From a virus, in IMG/VR virus record IMGVR_UViG_3300027791_000007, positions 1 to 64,000 of that record: DNA of 64,000 nt; one strand, 5' to 3'. Below are positions 51,077 through 58,650 of the stretch, piece by piece. The notes under the pieces were generated by a model, which did no database searches, was not told where the DNA came from, and was given only the letters and a program-made list of their open reading frames with translations. Position 1 is the first letter of the stretch. Every line of letters starts with the position of its first letter. The translations under genes and the position numbers were made by a program.

Positions 51077-51870
51077 TTTGCAAACTCATAGTGTAACCTT
51101 GGTCTAACTTTTACGTCTATATGATCTATATAGTGAACTTTGTCAAATCGTCTATTCCATTCATTCATCACTTTACCTTTTAAATCTTCACCAATACCCT
51201 CTGTATCAATATTCTTTAAATCTGCCAAGTCATTTGTATTCATACCAATCATACCATAACCTTTAAATTTAGATGCATCTTTTACAGCATTTTTGTATAG
51301 TTGAATATGTTCATCTGACATCAAAGTTAAATCTGTATGTTCAGTTGCCATATTGACAACATCAAAACCAAACTCATCTGCCCATCTCTGAATCTCTTGT
51401 GTAGTCCAAGGGTAATATGGATATCCAGATTTCACTCCTCTATCCTCATCACTTAAATGTCCAGGCCTTACATGTCCAAATATTCTATTTGACATCTTAC
51501 GAAAAATATCAAAGTTTACATAGATATCTTCCACAGTTCCAAAGTTCATTGGGCCTATGCAATAGATTAAATCGAATGAGGGATGCATTTTAAAATACCA
51601 CTCTCTGATATTATCTATAACATCAGCGCCTGTCTTGTGTCCTAGTTTCCGATAGTCTAATAAGTCTATCCCTACAACACCTTCCAGATGTGGTTTAAAT
51701 AGATTTGCACCACAACCAACGTCTAACACAGAGTTGGGTTTTAGTTTTTCATTAATGTATTTTACACCAGCCTGGCCAGTATGACTTCTATATAAAGAAA
51801 ATGCTCTTAGTTGGGGATTCCCAGCAACTGAAAAGTGTTCTTTAAGTGCTTCCATTTCGCTGTAATTCAT
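51073..51870 (-). CDS. Class I SAM methyltransferase, GCGANxFKP group
   Basis: 265 residues. LRAFSLYRSHTGQAGVKYI, SVLDVGCGANLFKPHLEG, GIDLLDYRKLG, LIYCIGPMNFGTVED and a C-terminal MNEWNRRFDKVHYIDHID. The same start order (LYRxxxGxxxxxxI) as its paralogues suggests a common N-terminal motif. Confidence 0.75.
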   Translation of the reverse strand: MNYSEMEALKEHFSVAGNPQLRAFSLYRSHTGQAGVKYINEKLKPNSVLDVGCGANLFKPHLEGVVGIDLLDYRKLGHKTGADVIDNIREWYFKMHPSFDLIYCIGPMNFGTVEDIYVNFDIFRKMSNRIFGHVRPGHLSDEDRGVKSGYPYYPWTTQEIQRWADEFGFDVVNMATEHTDLTLMSDEHIQLYKNAVKDASKFKGYGMIGMNTNDLADLKNIDTEGIGEDLKGKVMNEWNRRFDKVHYIDHIDVKVRPRLHYEFAK

Positions 51871-51991
51871 GTATCTCTTCCGTCAATTCTTTGATTCTTT
51901 TAATTAAAATGTACTTCTCTTTTGTAAGTTCGGCAATATCAAGCTGATACATTTCAGCTTGTGACATACCAACTTGGTTTATCTCTTCCAT
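51842..51991 (-). CDS. Small coiled-coil protein (49 aa)
   Basis: AELTKEKYILIKRIKELTEE is heptad-like. It overlaps the methyltransferase start by 29 bp and the upstream gene end by 38 bp; a later ATG (51967 or 51952) would reduce the upstream overlap. Tentative. Confidence 0.45.
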   Translation of the reverse strand: MEEINQVGMSQAEMYQLDIAELTKEKYILIKRIKELTEEIHELQRNGST

Positions 51992-52508
51992 TTATTTTAC
52001 CTTTCCATGTAGCAAAACCCTTCTTCTCATGTATATAGTAAGTATGGTAGGCCTTAATTGGATTGCCTGGTACTTTGCAGTACTCTGGCATACATTGTGG
52101 CATCTCTGTTAACCCATTCTTATCACATAAATTATTAGGTGCTCTTTGTAAGTAAATAGATGGTTTGCTTGCACCGTGTATTTTGCCGTATCTAAAACTG
52201 TATTCTGCAAGTGTTGCCATGTACAAGAAATAGAGGTAATAATAATTACTCCTACTTACTCTTGTCCAAATGGCAGAGGGATGATTTACATGACCTGCTT
52301 TGTATAAAACATTTTCTCTTTTGTCATGTAATTTCCATCGTTTGATTCTATGATTATTTTTAGTCCTACCTTCATAAATTTCCCCATCTATCAACCTATG
52401 GGCTGTAGACAATAGTTGTGCATATTCTGTACACATCTTGACAACATGTTTGTCTAAATGCATAGAAGCACTTACTCTTGGATCTTTATCTAAGTAGAAA
52501 ATATTCAT
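51954..52508 (-). CDS. Conserved phage protein, MNIFxLDxDP family
   Basis: 184 residues. NIFYLDKDPRVSASMHLDKH, VVKMCTEYAQLLSTAHRLID, HPSAIWTRVSRSNYYYLY and PGNPIKAYHTYYIHEKKGFA. A widespread phage family, sometimes annotated as pyrimidine-dimer glycosylase-like; I do not see the DenV active site, so the function is open. Confidence 0.68.
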   Translation of the reverse strand: MNIFYLDKDPRVSASMHLDKHVVKMCTEYAQLLSTAHRLIDGEIYEGRTKNNHRIKRWKLHDKRENVLYKAGHVNHPSAIWTRVSRSNYYYLYFLYMATLAEYSFRYGKIHGASKPSIYLQRAPNNLCDKNGLTEMPQCMPEYCKVPGNPIKAYHTYYIHEKKGFATWKGKINGRDKPSWYVTS

Positions 52509-52509
52509 A

Positions 52510-52575
52510 TCACCCTCTCACATTAAATAGAACTTGAGGACTCTCAATCCAAATATCTAGTATTCGATATCTCAT
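52510..52575 (-). CDS. Possible leader peptide (21 aa)
   Basis: ATG behind GATGAGAG; product RYRILDIWIESPQVLFNVRG; its TGA is 1 bp from the next ATG, consistent with coupling. Tentative. Confidence 0.3.
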   Translation of the reverse strand: MRYRILDIWIESPQVLFNVRG

Positions 52576-52637
52576 ATTATAACTCTCATCATCATATACC
52601 CCTAACCATACGGTTATCGTCTATTTTAATTGTATTA

Positions 52638-52666
52638 ATCATACCACATGTTTTAGCAAATGTCAA
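52638..52666 (-). promoter_or_regulatory. Early sigma70 promoter
   Basis: TTGACA at 52661-52666, 17-bp spacer ending TGTGG, TATGAT at 52638-52643. A leader of about 60-120 nt precedes the MNIFxLDxDP gene. Confidence 0.82.
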
Positions 52667-52669
52667 GTA

Positions 52670-52873
52670 CTATTTTTCTTTTAATACCCATATAACTGTT
52701 TCTTTGCCTGTAGACTCATTTATCAATGGAATTGCTGGTACATTTGGATTTCTTTCCTTGTACTCATATTCCCAAACATATCCTTGTTTCATTTGATTCT
52801 TGGATGTGTTAAAAAATTCTAGATTGTCGTAAGCAAAACTGCCCAACATAGATATGATTAATGTCTCAATCAT
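52670..52873 (-). CDS. Small anchored protein (67 aa)
   Basis: Hydrophobic start (IETLIISMLGSFAYDNL) then a polar tail (GYVWEYEYKERNPNVPAIP). Follows the SleB hydrolase gene by 9 bp; possible lysis accessory, unproven. Confidence 0.55.
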   Translation of the reverse strand: MIETLIISMLGSFAYDNLEFFNTSKNQMKQGYVWEYEYKERNPNVPAIPLINESTGKETVIWVLKEK

Positions 52874-52882
52874 TTTGTACTC

Positions 52883-53356
52883 CTATTTCTCCCATCTATA
52901 AAAGATGTGGGTTTGTATTGTTCTTGTTTTTGTTTTTGCTGCAGCCCAAGCTGGTAGTACATAATCTGCATGGTAGTGAGTTGCACCCTTGACTGTAGGT
53001 TCTAACGTACCAGTGAGGACACCATTCGCAACCCATGTAGCGATTACAAATGCATTGTGTTCTTTTACCTCATCACTTTTTCCGTCACAATACCAACTAA
53101 ATTGGCATCTGTTTTTTACTGGAAAGTATTTTCTTTTGTATTTAGGAAGTGTTGCATCTTTTCTTGTTTTCCAAGATTCTCTAATCGGGCCTTGTTTTAC
53201 AACTTCGCACACTGTATTGGGATATCTTGAATCTGCAACTCTATTCATCGTAACTTCAGCAACTGCAATCTGTCCTTCTATACTTTGGTTTTTTGCCTCG
53301 TGATACACATTAGATGCTAAGCAAATAAGTGCCGTACTAAGTAGTTCTGTTACCAT
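52883..53356 (-). CDS. SleB-type cell wall hydrolase
   Basis: 157 residues. LASNVYHEAKNQSIEGQIAV and AEVTMNRVADSRYPNTVCEV, then RCQFSWYCDG and GATHYHADYVLPAWA: the Hydrolase_2 (PF07486) pattern with its catalytic E (YHEA). The hydrophobic N-terminus may be a signal or anchor. A second lytic enzyme beside the T4-type lysozyme. Confidence 0.88.
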   Translation of the reverse strand: MVTELLSTALICLASNVYHEAKNQSIEGQIAVAEVTMNRVADSRYPNTVCEVVKQGPIRESWKTRKDATLPKYKRKYFPVKNRCQFSWYCDGKSDEVKEHNAFVIATWVANGVLTGTLEPTVKGATHYHADYVLPAWAAAKTKTRTIQTHIFYRWEK

Positions 53357-53789
53357 TATTTTTACTCCATTGTTTATATTTGATCAAAAGGGTTTCTTGC
53401 ATCCTATATGCCTGTCTTTCCCACGGTTGTTTACTATATGCATAGTTACTATAACAGTAACCTTTCCAATATACCTTTGATCCTGCTGTGTTATTATCTT
53501 TCAGCATTCCTTTAGCGTATTGCATAACATGTACCATTTCGTGAGTGACACAAGTAATTAGGTCATCTCCTTTTAAACTTTTTTCAATATCAATTTCAAA
53601 ATGATTTCTATAATCGCCAGGCGAGCATAGTCCATCACAATTTGTTTCGTCTTTCAATTTTATGAGATTTATTTCAACATCAAGAGTTCTGAACTTGGGG
53701 AGCATTTCGTCTACACAGAAATATGCTATCTCTCTAACAAGTTGTCTCTTGGTTTTTGTACTACCCTCTACTGTAACACAATTATACAT
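53337..53789 (-). CDS. Zinc metallopeptidase-like (SprT-like) protein
   Basis: 150 residues. HExxH as HEMVHVMQYAKGM, with a KRQLVREIAYFCVDEMLPKF helix before and GYCYSNYAYSKQPWERQAY after (the glutamate of PWERQA may be the third zinc ligand). 20-bp overlap with the SleB gene. Confidence 0.75.
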   Translation of the reverse strand: MYNCVTVEGSTKTKRQLVREIAYFCVDEMLPKFRTLDVEINLIKLKDETNCDGLCSPGDYRNHFEIDIEKSLKGDDLITCVTHEMVHVMQYAKGMLKDNNTAGSKVYWKGYCYSNYAYSKQPWERQAYRMQETLLIKYKQWSKNNGNRTT

Positions 53790-53792
53790 TCA

Positions 53793-53948
53793 TCACCTAT
53801 ATTTAGTCATTATATAAAAAGTGGCAGAGGGGAAATGACGCCCCTCTGCCTGACACAACCTAATCACATTATCATCATATAGTGATTGTGCCTTCTTGAT
53901 GTCCTCTTTTGATGATGAGATTTGAGAGGCGAGGACATAAGAATCCAT
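53793..53948 (-). CDS. Possible small protein (51 aa) spanning a hairpin
   Basis: ATG-started frame SYVLASQISSSKEDIKKAQS running through the strong hairpin at 53823-53850 to TGA just before the peptidase gene. The weak ribosome site and the hairpin argue against it; tight packing argues for it. Confidence 0.4.
   Translation of the reverse strand: MDSYVLASQISSSKEDIKKAQSLYDDNVIRLCQAEGRHFPSATFYIMTKYR
53812..53850 (-). terminator. Rho-independent terminator-like hairpin
   Basis: Perfect 10-bp stem GGCAGAGGGG/CCCCTCTGCC (53823-53832 with 53841-53850), 8-nt loop, followed on the minus strand by ACTTTTTATA. The clearest intrinsic terminator in the window; it would end transcripts from the 54-57 kb genes. 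Confidence 0.75.
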
Positions 53949-53951
53949 AAA

Positions 53952-54056
53952 TTAGTCCATACAACCTTGCATCAAACCTTCTGTAGCGCAAGGGTCTTCC
54001 ACATATCCAACTAGTGCGATACATGCCAAAATCATAATAAATATTCCATACTTCAT
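53952..54056 (-). CDS. Tiny lipoprotein-like peptide (34 aa)
   Basis: ATG 10 bp from the upstream stop, behind TAGGAGTTTTAT. KYGIFIMILACIALVGYVED has a lipobox-like ILAC, giving a very short mature peptide (CIALVGYVEDPCATEG). An Rz1-like spanin role is possible only by analogy. Confidence 0.5.
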   Translation of the reverse strand: MKYGIFIMILACIALVGYVEDPCATEGLMQGCMD

Positions 54057-54066
54057 AATAAAACTC

Positions 54067-54270
54067 CTAATAAGGTACATAATCTAAATCTATTCCATAT
54101 TCAAAATGTCCATTGTCCATATCGAATACACACTGATTGACTAACTTGGCCCAAATCTCTGGAACAGCAATACCTTCTTTCTGTCCAACTTTTTCGCACA
54201 ACTCAATCTTTGTAATTTTTGCAGAACCAAACTTTCCGATTACTGCATCACCAATTTTCAATTTAACCAT
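54067..54270 (-). CDS. Small protein (67 aa), unknown
   Basis: Start at the second ATG (MVKLKIGDAVIGKFGSAKIT). Beta-rich, KOW/SH3-like beginning. Overlaps the preceding gene by 8 bp. Confidence 0.55.
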   Translation of the reverse strand: MVKLKIGDAVIGKFGSAKITKIELCEKVGQKEGIAVPEIWAKLVNQCVFDMDNGHFEYGIDLDYVPY

Positions 54271-54487
54271 TTTGAACCTCACTGTAAAATTCTTCTAGTT
54301 GTTCTTCCAACCCCATGTCGGAATCAAACCCAACTAAATCTAAACAGATATCACCTTTTCTTTGTGAAACCATTGTCATTGCAACAGCATCTGAAACTGA
54401 AATGGGTGTTCCCATTTTTAGATAGTTAGTCATCTTGTCCATGAATAACTCTGTTAGTGCCCAATAGTAATTTTTAACTTTCATATT
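54263..54487 (-). CDS. Small protein (74 aa), unknown
   Basis: Start behind GAGGAAATAAT. WALTELFMDKMTNYLKMG then an acidic end (DMGLEEQLEEFYSEVQNG). First gene behind the promoter at 54516-54544. Confidence 0.55.
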   Translation of the reverse strand, partial: NMKVKNYYWALTELFMDKMTNYLKMGTPISVSDAVAMTMVSQRKGDICLDLVGFDSDMGLEEQLEEFYSEVQNG

Positions 54488-54515
54488 ATTTCCTCTCATC
54501 ATTGATTATGTATAT

Positions 54516-54544
54516 ACTATAACACGATAAGGAGGCGTTGTCAA
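54516..54544 (-). promoter_or_regulatory. Early sigma70 promoter
   Basis: TTGACA at 54539-54544, 17 bp ending GTGT, TATAGT at 54516-54521. The 18-bp repeated element lies 16 bp upstream of the -35. Confidence 0.82.
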
Positions 54545-54560
54545 CCCCTAAAATAAACCC

Positions 54561-54578
54561 TTGATAATACAGCGTTTT
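54561..54578 (-). repeat. Upstream promoter element, copy 2
   Basis: Plus strand TTGATAATACAGCGTTTT, identical to 20742-20759 and at the same distance from its promoter. Overlaps the stop of 54577-55125. Confidence 0.65.
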
Positions 54579-55125
54579 ATCCTACTCCGTTTGCCGCACC
54601 TTTTAGTTGTGGGTACGAATCACTTGCAACGATTCGGTTTCCTTGTCTATCAAATGTTTCTTTGGGAGCATTAGGGTCTGGAACTACATAACCATCATTC
54701 CAACCAAACGCCTCTTTGACTACAAATTCTGATAAACCTTTGTATATCTTATGCAAGGCTTTGTCTTTAGCACCGTTTAGTACTCTTGCTTCTCCAGCAG
54801 ATAGTCCTTCCAGCATTTGGATATACATATTTTCTCGTTTGTTTTGATTGATATTTTTATCTGCACCTTTAATGAAGTGCCACAACTTTTTTGATTCTGT
54901 AGCAAGTCTAGTATGTTCTGTACCATCTGGAGCATCATTCACTCGAAATGGAACATCACCTTCTGGAACTGCCCAATGTATGTTAGGATCAAAAGATGCT
55001 TTAATAACCATCCTCAAACCATCTGTATTGTATTTTTTCAGAACTTTTACCTTCTGTTCTTTAGTTTTTGCTTTATGCACTTGATCTAAAATTTCGTGAT
55101 AAAGTAATGTGAAATCATCGGCCAT
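54577..55125 (-). CDS. DUF6433-like phage protein
   Basis: 182 residues. LLYHEILDQVHKAKTKEQKV, KYNTDGLRMVIKASFDPNIH, WAVPEGDVPFRVNDAPDGTE, MLEGLSAGEARVLNGAKDK. A family that sits next to RNase H in T4-like phages. Function unknown. 1-bp gap from RNase H. Confidence 0.7.
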   Translation of the reverse strand: MADDFTLLYHEILDQVHKAKTKEQKVKVLKKYNTDGLRMVIKASFDPNIHWAVPEGDVPFRVNDAPDGTEHTRLATESKKLWHFIKGADKNINQNKRENMYIQMLEGLSAGEARVLNGAKDKALHKIYKGLSEFVVKEAFGWNDGYVVPDPNAPKETFDRQGNRIVASDSYPQLKGAANGVG

Positions 55126-55126
55126 T

Positions 55127-55969
55127 TTAAAATTCTCCTATATTTTCTGTTAGTTCTCTTAACCGTTTTGTTGTGAAGTATGTGTAAAGTTTAGAACGGT
55201 CACCACAAGGCGCCTCTGAAAAATCAACCATGATATCTTTTGCAAGATTCTCTGGAATCATTTTTAGGTCTATCAACTTTTGATTTCGGATATAGTTTCG
55301 TCTAATTTCTTCTTCAAAGTCATCTATATTCATATCAATCCATACTTCAATTTTTTTCTTAGTTAAAGGTCTTTGTCTCAACCCTTCCACAAAAGTATGA
55401 TCTGGCGATAGCACATTTGGTACACCGTCACTTGAATCACCCTTCAATATGTGTTGCTTTATATATGTCTTTGGGTCTTCACCATCGACATACTTTTTCA
55501 AGATTGGACTATACTGTTTAACATTAGAATAAGTTTGTAACTGAATGAAATCTTTATCACCACTTATAATCATGATCTTCTCTTCTTGAAAATTCTCTAC
55601 AAGAGTAGCAATTATATCGTCTGCTTCTGCACCATACACTTCAACAAACTTGTATGGTAAGTTCTCTTTAAATTCTGCTTTAATAGCATTAAGACATTCA
55701 AAAATAGCGTTCCAATCATTACTGTCTTTCTCTCTACCCTTTTTCCTATTATGTTTATACTGTTCAAAATAATCTCTACGCCAATAGTGTTTGGAATCAT
55801 ATGTAAGAACAACTTCTCCATACTCTTCATGAAACATATTTCTATACAATCTGATAGAGTTTAGTATCATGTGACGTATCATCTTATCATCAACTTCATC
55901 ACTTTTTGACATTTGCTTTGACATCATAACTGATGCTAAACAAATTTGGTTCATATCTATAATAATCAT
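55127..55969 (-). CDS. rnh: T4-type RNase H (FEN-like 5'-3' exonuclease)
   Basis: 280 residues (T4: 305). IIIDMNQICLAS, VLTYDSKHYWRRDYFEQYKH, VYGAEADDIIATLVE and IISGDKDFIQLQTY then GDSSDGVPNVL: the FEN/PIN acidic metal sites in order. Removes RNA primers and 5' flaps. Confidence 0.92.
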   Translation of the reverse strand: MIIIDMNQICLASVMMSKQMSKSDEVDDKMIRHMILNSIRLYRNMFHEEYGEVVLTYDSKHYWRRDYFEQYKHNRKKGREKDSNDWNAIFECLNAIKAEFKENLPYKFVEVYGAEADDIIATLVENFQEEKIMIISGDKDFIQLQTYSNVKQYSPILKKYVDGEDPKTYIKQHILKGDSSDGVPNVLSPDHTFVEGLRQRPLTKKKIEVWIDMNIDDFEEEIRRNYIRNQKLIDLKMIPENLAKDIMVDFSEAPCGDRSKLYTYFTTKRLRELTENIGEF

Positions 55970-56304
55970 TCTTGTGTCGTATCCTTCACATATTTATTAA
56001 TTGCTTCTCGTAATGGATGAACGTAACCCAATTCTCTCATGATTGTTGCCTTTACACATTCTGTAATAAATCTTATGTCACCCAACATCTCTGGTGATTC
56101 AATATTGAATCCTTCTTCCTTCAATGACTCCATAAATTCAATCAAATAATCTTCGGTTAACTGATCCATAAACAACATATCTTTCTGTATCTTAGATATC
56201 TTATTTCGTTTTGCTTTAGATATCTTTTGATAAGAATCGAACCACTTAGTTGGCCCCTTTACGATTTTTGCTGGATCTACCCCTTCGGTACTATCGTCAC
56301 CCAT
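55966..56304 (-). CDS. Conserved T4-like phage protein, unknown (112 aa)
   Basis: WFDSYQKISKAKRNKISKIQ, LTEDYLIEFMESLKEEGFNI, ITECVKATIMRELGY: helical, as in small marine phage proteins beside RNase H. Function unknown. 4-bp overlap with RNase H and 28-bp with the next gene. Confidence 0.6.
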   Translation of the reverse strand: MGDDSTEGVDPAKIVKGPTKWFDSYQKISKAKRNKISKIQKDMLFMDQLTEDYLIEFMESLKEEGFNIESPEMLGDIRFITECVKATIMRELGYVHPLREAINKYVKDTTQE

Positions 56305-56651
56305 TTTATTTTTCTCTCTTGTTCACGACCATAAAAATTGTCCATCCACTGACCACCTTTTAAATATGATCTAAGATTTCTAAGATAACCCTCTATATCG
56401 GCAAGTCTAGAGATAGAATGTTTTTCCTTTAACCTCACTTGACGCTTCAATTCTGGCAACTTATCTTGATTCCAAGTAATCCAATCCTTAACATTTTTGG
56501 CACACAAGGGATGTTCCTCATCTAACTCTAAAACATTTGGGTGAATTGATTTGTTCTTTGCTGGTTTTTTAGCAGCACGAACTTTCGCCATTTTATCATG
56601 ATTATTCAAAACTACATCCTCTCTTCTATTTCTCTTTGTTTCTTCTGCCAT
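56277..56651 (-). CDS. Basic phage protein, unknown (124 aa)
   Basis: Basic N-terminus ([20 protein letters not shown]), then [20 protein letters not shown] and [19 protein letters not shown]. Predicted helical; function unknown. Confidence 0.6.
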   Translation of the reverse strand: MAEETKRNRREDVVLNNHDKMAKVRAAKKPAKNKSIHPNVLELDEEHPLCAKNVKDWITWNQDKLPELKRQVRLKEKHSISRLADIEGYLRNLRSYLKGGQWMDNFYGREQERKIKWVTIVPKG

Positions 56652-56899
56652 CTCTTGACACCTGCCTTTTTGGCAATCCTTCTCTTTTCAGATGGTTTTT
56701 TATAACCTTCTGACCTATCTCTAATCTCTTTCATAATACCTTCTTGAAGCATCTTCTTCTTCAAGATTCTAAGAGCTTTGTTGACATCGTTATTTCTAAC
56801 TGCAACAGTCATACCACTATACTCTTTAGGTTTATCTTCTCTAGGTCTTCGTTGAAAATCGCCTTTGGGTTTCCACCCTCTACTGTTATCTTTTCTCAT
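56612..56899 (-). CDS. rpsU: Ribosomal protein bS21 homologue
   Basis: 95 residues. [39 protein letters not shown] and [16 protein letters not shown] are the bS21 signature. An extra 29 residues ([20 protein letters not shown]) precede the usual start; an internal ATG (MTVAVRNND) would give the normal 66-residue size. Phage bS21 is known from pelagiphages and may enter host ribosomes and bias initiation. Confidence 0.92.
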   Translation of the reverse strand: MRKDNSRGWKPKGDFQRRPREDKPKEYSGMTVAVRNNDVNKALRILKKKMLQEGIMKEIRDRSEGYKKPSEKRRIAKKAGVKRWQKKQREIEERM

Positions 56900-56905
56900 A
56901 TATAC

Positions 56906-57367
56906 CTACTTATTAAAGTTGATTGATTTAATTCTACCATTGTATTCAAATGTAAGAATTGAATGTGAGTAAGAAGTTCTTTCAACTTCATTATACCTAG
57001 TAACATTTGAACAGACGTTTCTAACCTCATGTTCTTTACTACCGATATTTGAACCGATAACAACACCTAGTACTTTACCGATATCATTACCATCACCAAC
57101 TTTGTTACCAATGATACCACCGATAATAGCACCTAGTAGTGCATCACCATTACCTTTTAGAGCATTGGTTGTACCACTCATAATGCCGCCGTTATTAACT
57201 TTGACATCTCTACATACCGTAACTTGGTATGGTACTTGTTGGATGATTGTTTTTTCTACATCTTTGACAGATATAATTTTTGCTCCTGCTGGAATTGATT
57301 GAGCAGTTGCACTCATACTTGTAATTGCAGCCACTATGGCAGCACCTATTATTACTTTTTTTAACAT
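56906..57367 (-). CDS. Exported glycine-zipper protein (17-kDa-antigen-like)
   Basis: 153 residues. Signal peptide KKVIIGAAIVAAITSMSATA, YQVTVCRDVKV, the glycine zipper GDALLGAIIGGIIGNKVGDG then LGVVIGSNIGS, and a C-terminal VCSNVTRYNEVERTSYSH. Same order as Rick_17kDa/SlyB-like outer-membrane proteins, usually from proteobacterial hosts. Its role in infection is unclear. Confidence 0.75.
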   Translation of the reverse strand: MLKKVIIGAAIVAAITSMSATAQSIPAGAKIISVKDVEKTIIQQVPYQVTVCRDVKVNNGGIMSGTTNALKGNGDALLGAIIGGIIGNKVGDGNDIGKVLGVVIGSNIGSKEHEVRNVCSNVTRYNEVERTSYSHSILTFEYNGRIKSINFNK

Positions 57368-57398
57368 ATTTAACCTCTTGGTTTGTTATTGTATATAT

Positions 57399-57427
57399 AG
57401 ATTAACACAAACTTTAACCATTGTCAA
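57399..57427 (-). promoter_or_regulatory. Early sigma70 promoter
   Basis: TTGACA at 57422-57427, 17 bp ending TGTGT, TAATCT at 57399-57404. The -35 lies within the end of the nuclease gene. Confidence 0.78.
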
Positions 57428-57761
57428 GTGTTTTTTTATGTAATTCTACAAAATATTCTGCATCTATCAGAACCAGAGGCCTTGATTTGTTACGTTTTAT
57501 TACAACTATAGGCTGATAATCACCAGAGTTTTCATTTGCCTGTTCAAACGCCTTCCAGACGTTAACTGATTCTTGATTCTTACACTCTATTGAATATGGA
57601 AACTTTGCACGAGCAGCACGGGCCATAATCAAGTCCTCACCACCAGCACCCATACTTCTGGATTCTACATCCTCTGGGTGTACCTCTAATTTCTCAATCA
57701 ATTGGTCACGAACCCATTGTTGTAATCTTCTACCTTTAGCTTTCGCTGATTGTGTTTTCAT
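57414..57761 (-). CDS. PDDEXK endonuclease-like protein
   Basis: 115 residues. SAKAKGRRLQQWVRDQLIEK, GAGGEDLIMARAARAKFPYS, IECKNQ (ExK) and QPIVVIKRNKSRPLVLID: the D..ExK core of small phage PDDEXK nucleases, similar to Holliday-junction resolvase-like proteins. Confidence 0.78.
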   Translation of the reverse strand: MKTQSAKAKGRRLQQWVRDQLIEKLEVHPEDVESRSMGAGGEDLIMARAARAKFPYSIECKNQESVNVWKAFEQANENSGDYQPIVVIKRNKSRPLVLIDAEYFVELHKKTLDNG

Positions 57762-58467
57762 AAAAATACCTTGCTATCAATTCATGTCCTTTTGCATTTG
57801 GATGACTATCTTCTTCGGATATAGTCATACCTTTATTTATATCCCAAAAAGTCATACCCCCAAGGTCACTTATGAAAGGCCAACCTATGATATGAGTATC
57901 ATCTATATTATGTTTTTGTAGTTCCTCGTAAAACTGTTCTATTAATGGTATGTTTGGTTGGCCAGTGCGATATTCCACTAATCCAGTGCCACACCACTGC
58001 AATAGTTTTATATTATAATCATCACATAGTTTTTGCAAGGTAGTTATATTTTTTAAAAAACAATTTATTTGGAACTTTGTTGCTTGATTAGGATATTGTA
58101 ATTCTTTGAGTAAATGTTTATAAACCTCATAGTCCAAAAGTTTTGACCAAGAACTATCAGTAGTAAGGACGTTAACTGGATTAAAATTTTTACCATAAAC
58201 CCAAAATCTCCACATCGCAGACCATAATATCGCTACGGTGTCAATATCATTATGATTATGAACTATCTCATTTACAGCATGGTAGAATATCTGGTCATTA
58301 CCAGAACCACCTACTCCAAAATTCTTATATTCCATACCTAAATGCTGAGATAATAATTTAGGCCATTTGGGAAAGTAATATGTTTTGCCAAGATGATATA
58401 CAACATTATCTTTTAAATGTATTTCACCTTCATCTTCTGTATAACTACATCCAAATGTGTATAACAT
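57736..58467 (-). CDS. SGNH/GDSL hydrolase-like protein
   Basis: 243 residues from the ATG overlapping the zinc-ribbon gene stop (TGATG). Block I FGCSYT (catalytic S), GVGGSGNDQI (block III-like GxN), and DSHPNAKGH (D and H of block V). Esterase/acyl-hydrolase fold. In this genome it may deacetylate a glycan, but the neighbours give no clear substrate. Confidence 0.75.
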   Translation of the reverse strand: MLYTFGCSYTEDEGEIHLKDNVVYHLGKTYYFPKWPKLLSQHLGMEYKNFGVGGSGNDQIFYHAVNEIVHNHNDIDTVAILWSAMWRFWVYGKNFNPVNVLTTDSSWSKLLDYEVYKHLLKELQYPNQATKFQINCFLKNITTLQKLCDDYNIKLLQWCGTGLVEYRTGQPNIPLIEQFYEELQKHNIDDTHIIGWPFISDLGGMTFWDINKGMTISEEDSHPNAKGHELIARYFYENTISES

Positions 58468-58643
58468 CAATCCCACTCATCTTCATCATCCCATGCTTCT
58501 TCACTCTCGATTTCGTCTTGTTGTTCTTCTTCTAGTTTTGACCCACAGAATGTGCAGAATCCTATTTTGTAATGTCTAGTGCTTAATGAGTGTGAGACTT
58601 TAAAATCAGCCTCACACTCTTCACAATTTATTATTTTTGTTGT
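58467..58643 (-). CDS. Small zinc-ribbon protein (58 aa)
   Basis: CEECEADF and CTFCGSKL are two CxxC knuckles; the tail is acidic (EIESEEAWDDEDEW). The start after the NrdB stop is chosen. Confidence 0.68.
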   Translation of the reverse strand, partial: TTKIINCEECEADFKVSHSLSTRHYKIGFCTFCGSKLEEEQQDEIESEEAWDDEDEWD

Positions 58644-58650
58644 CATATGT

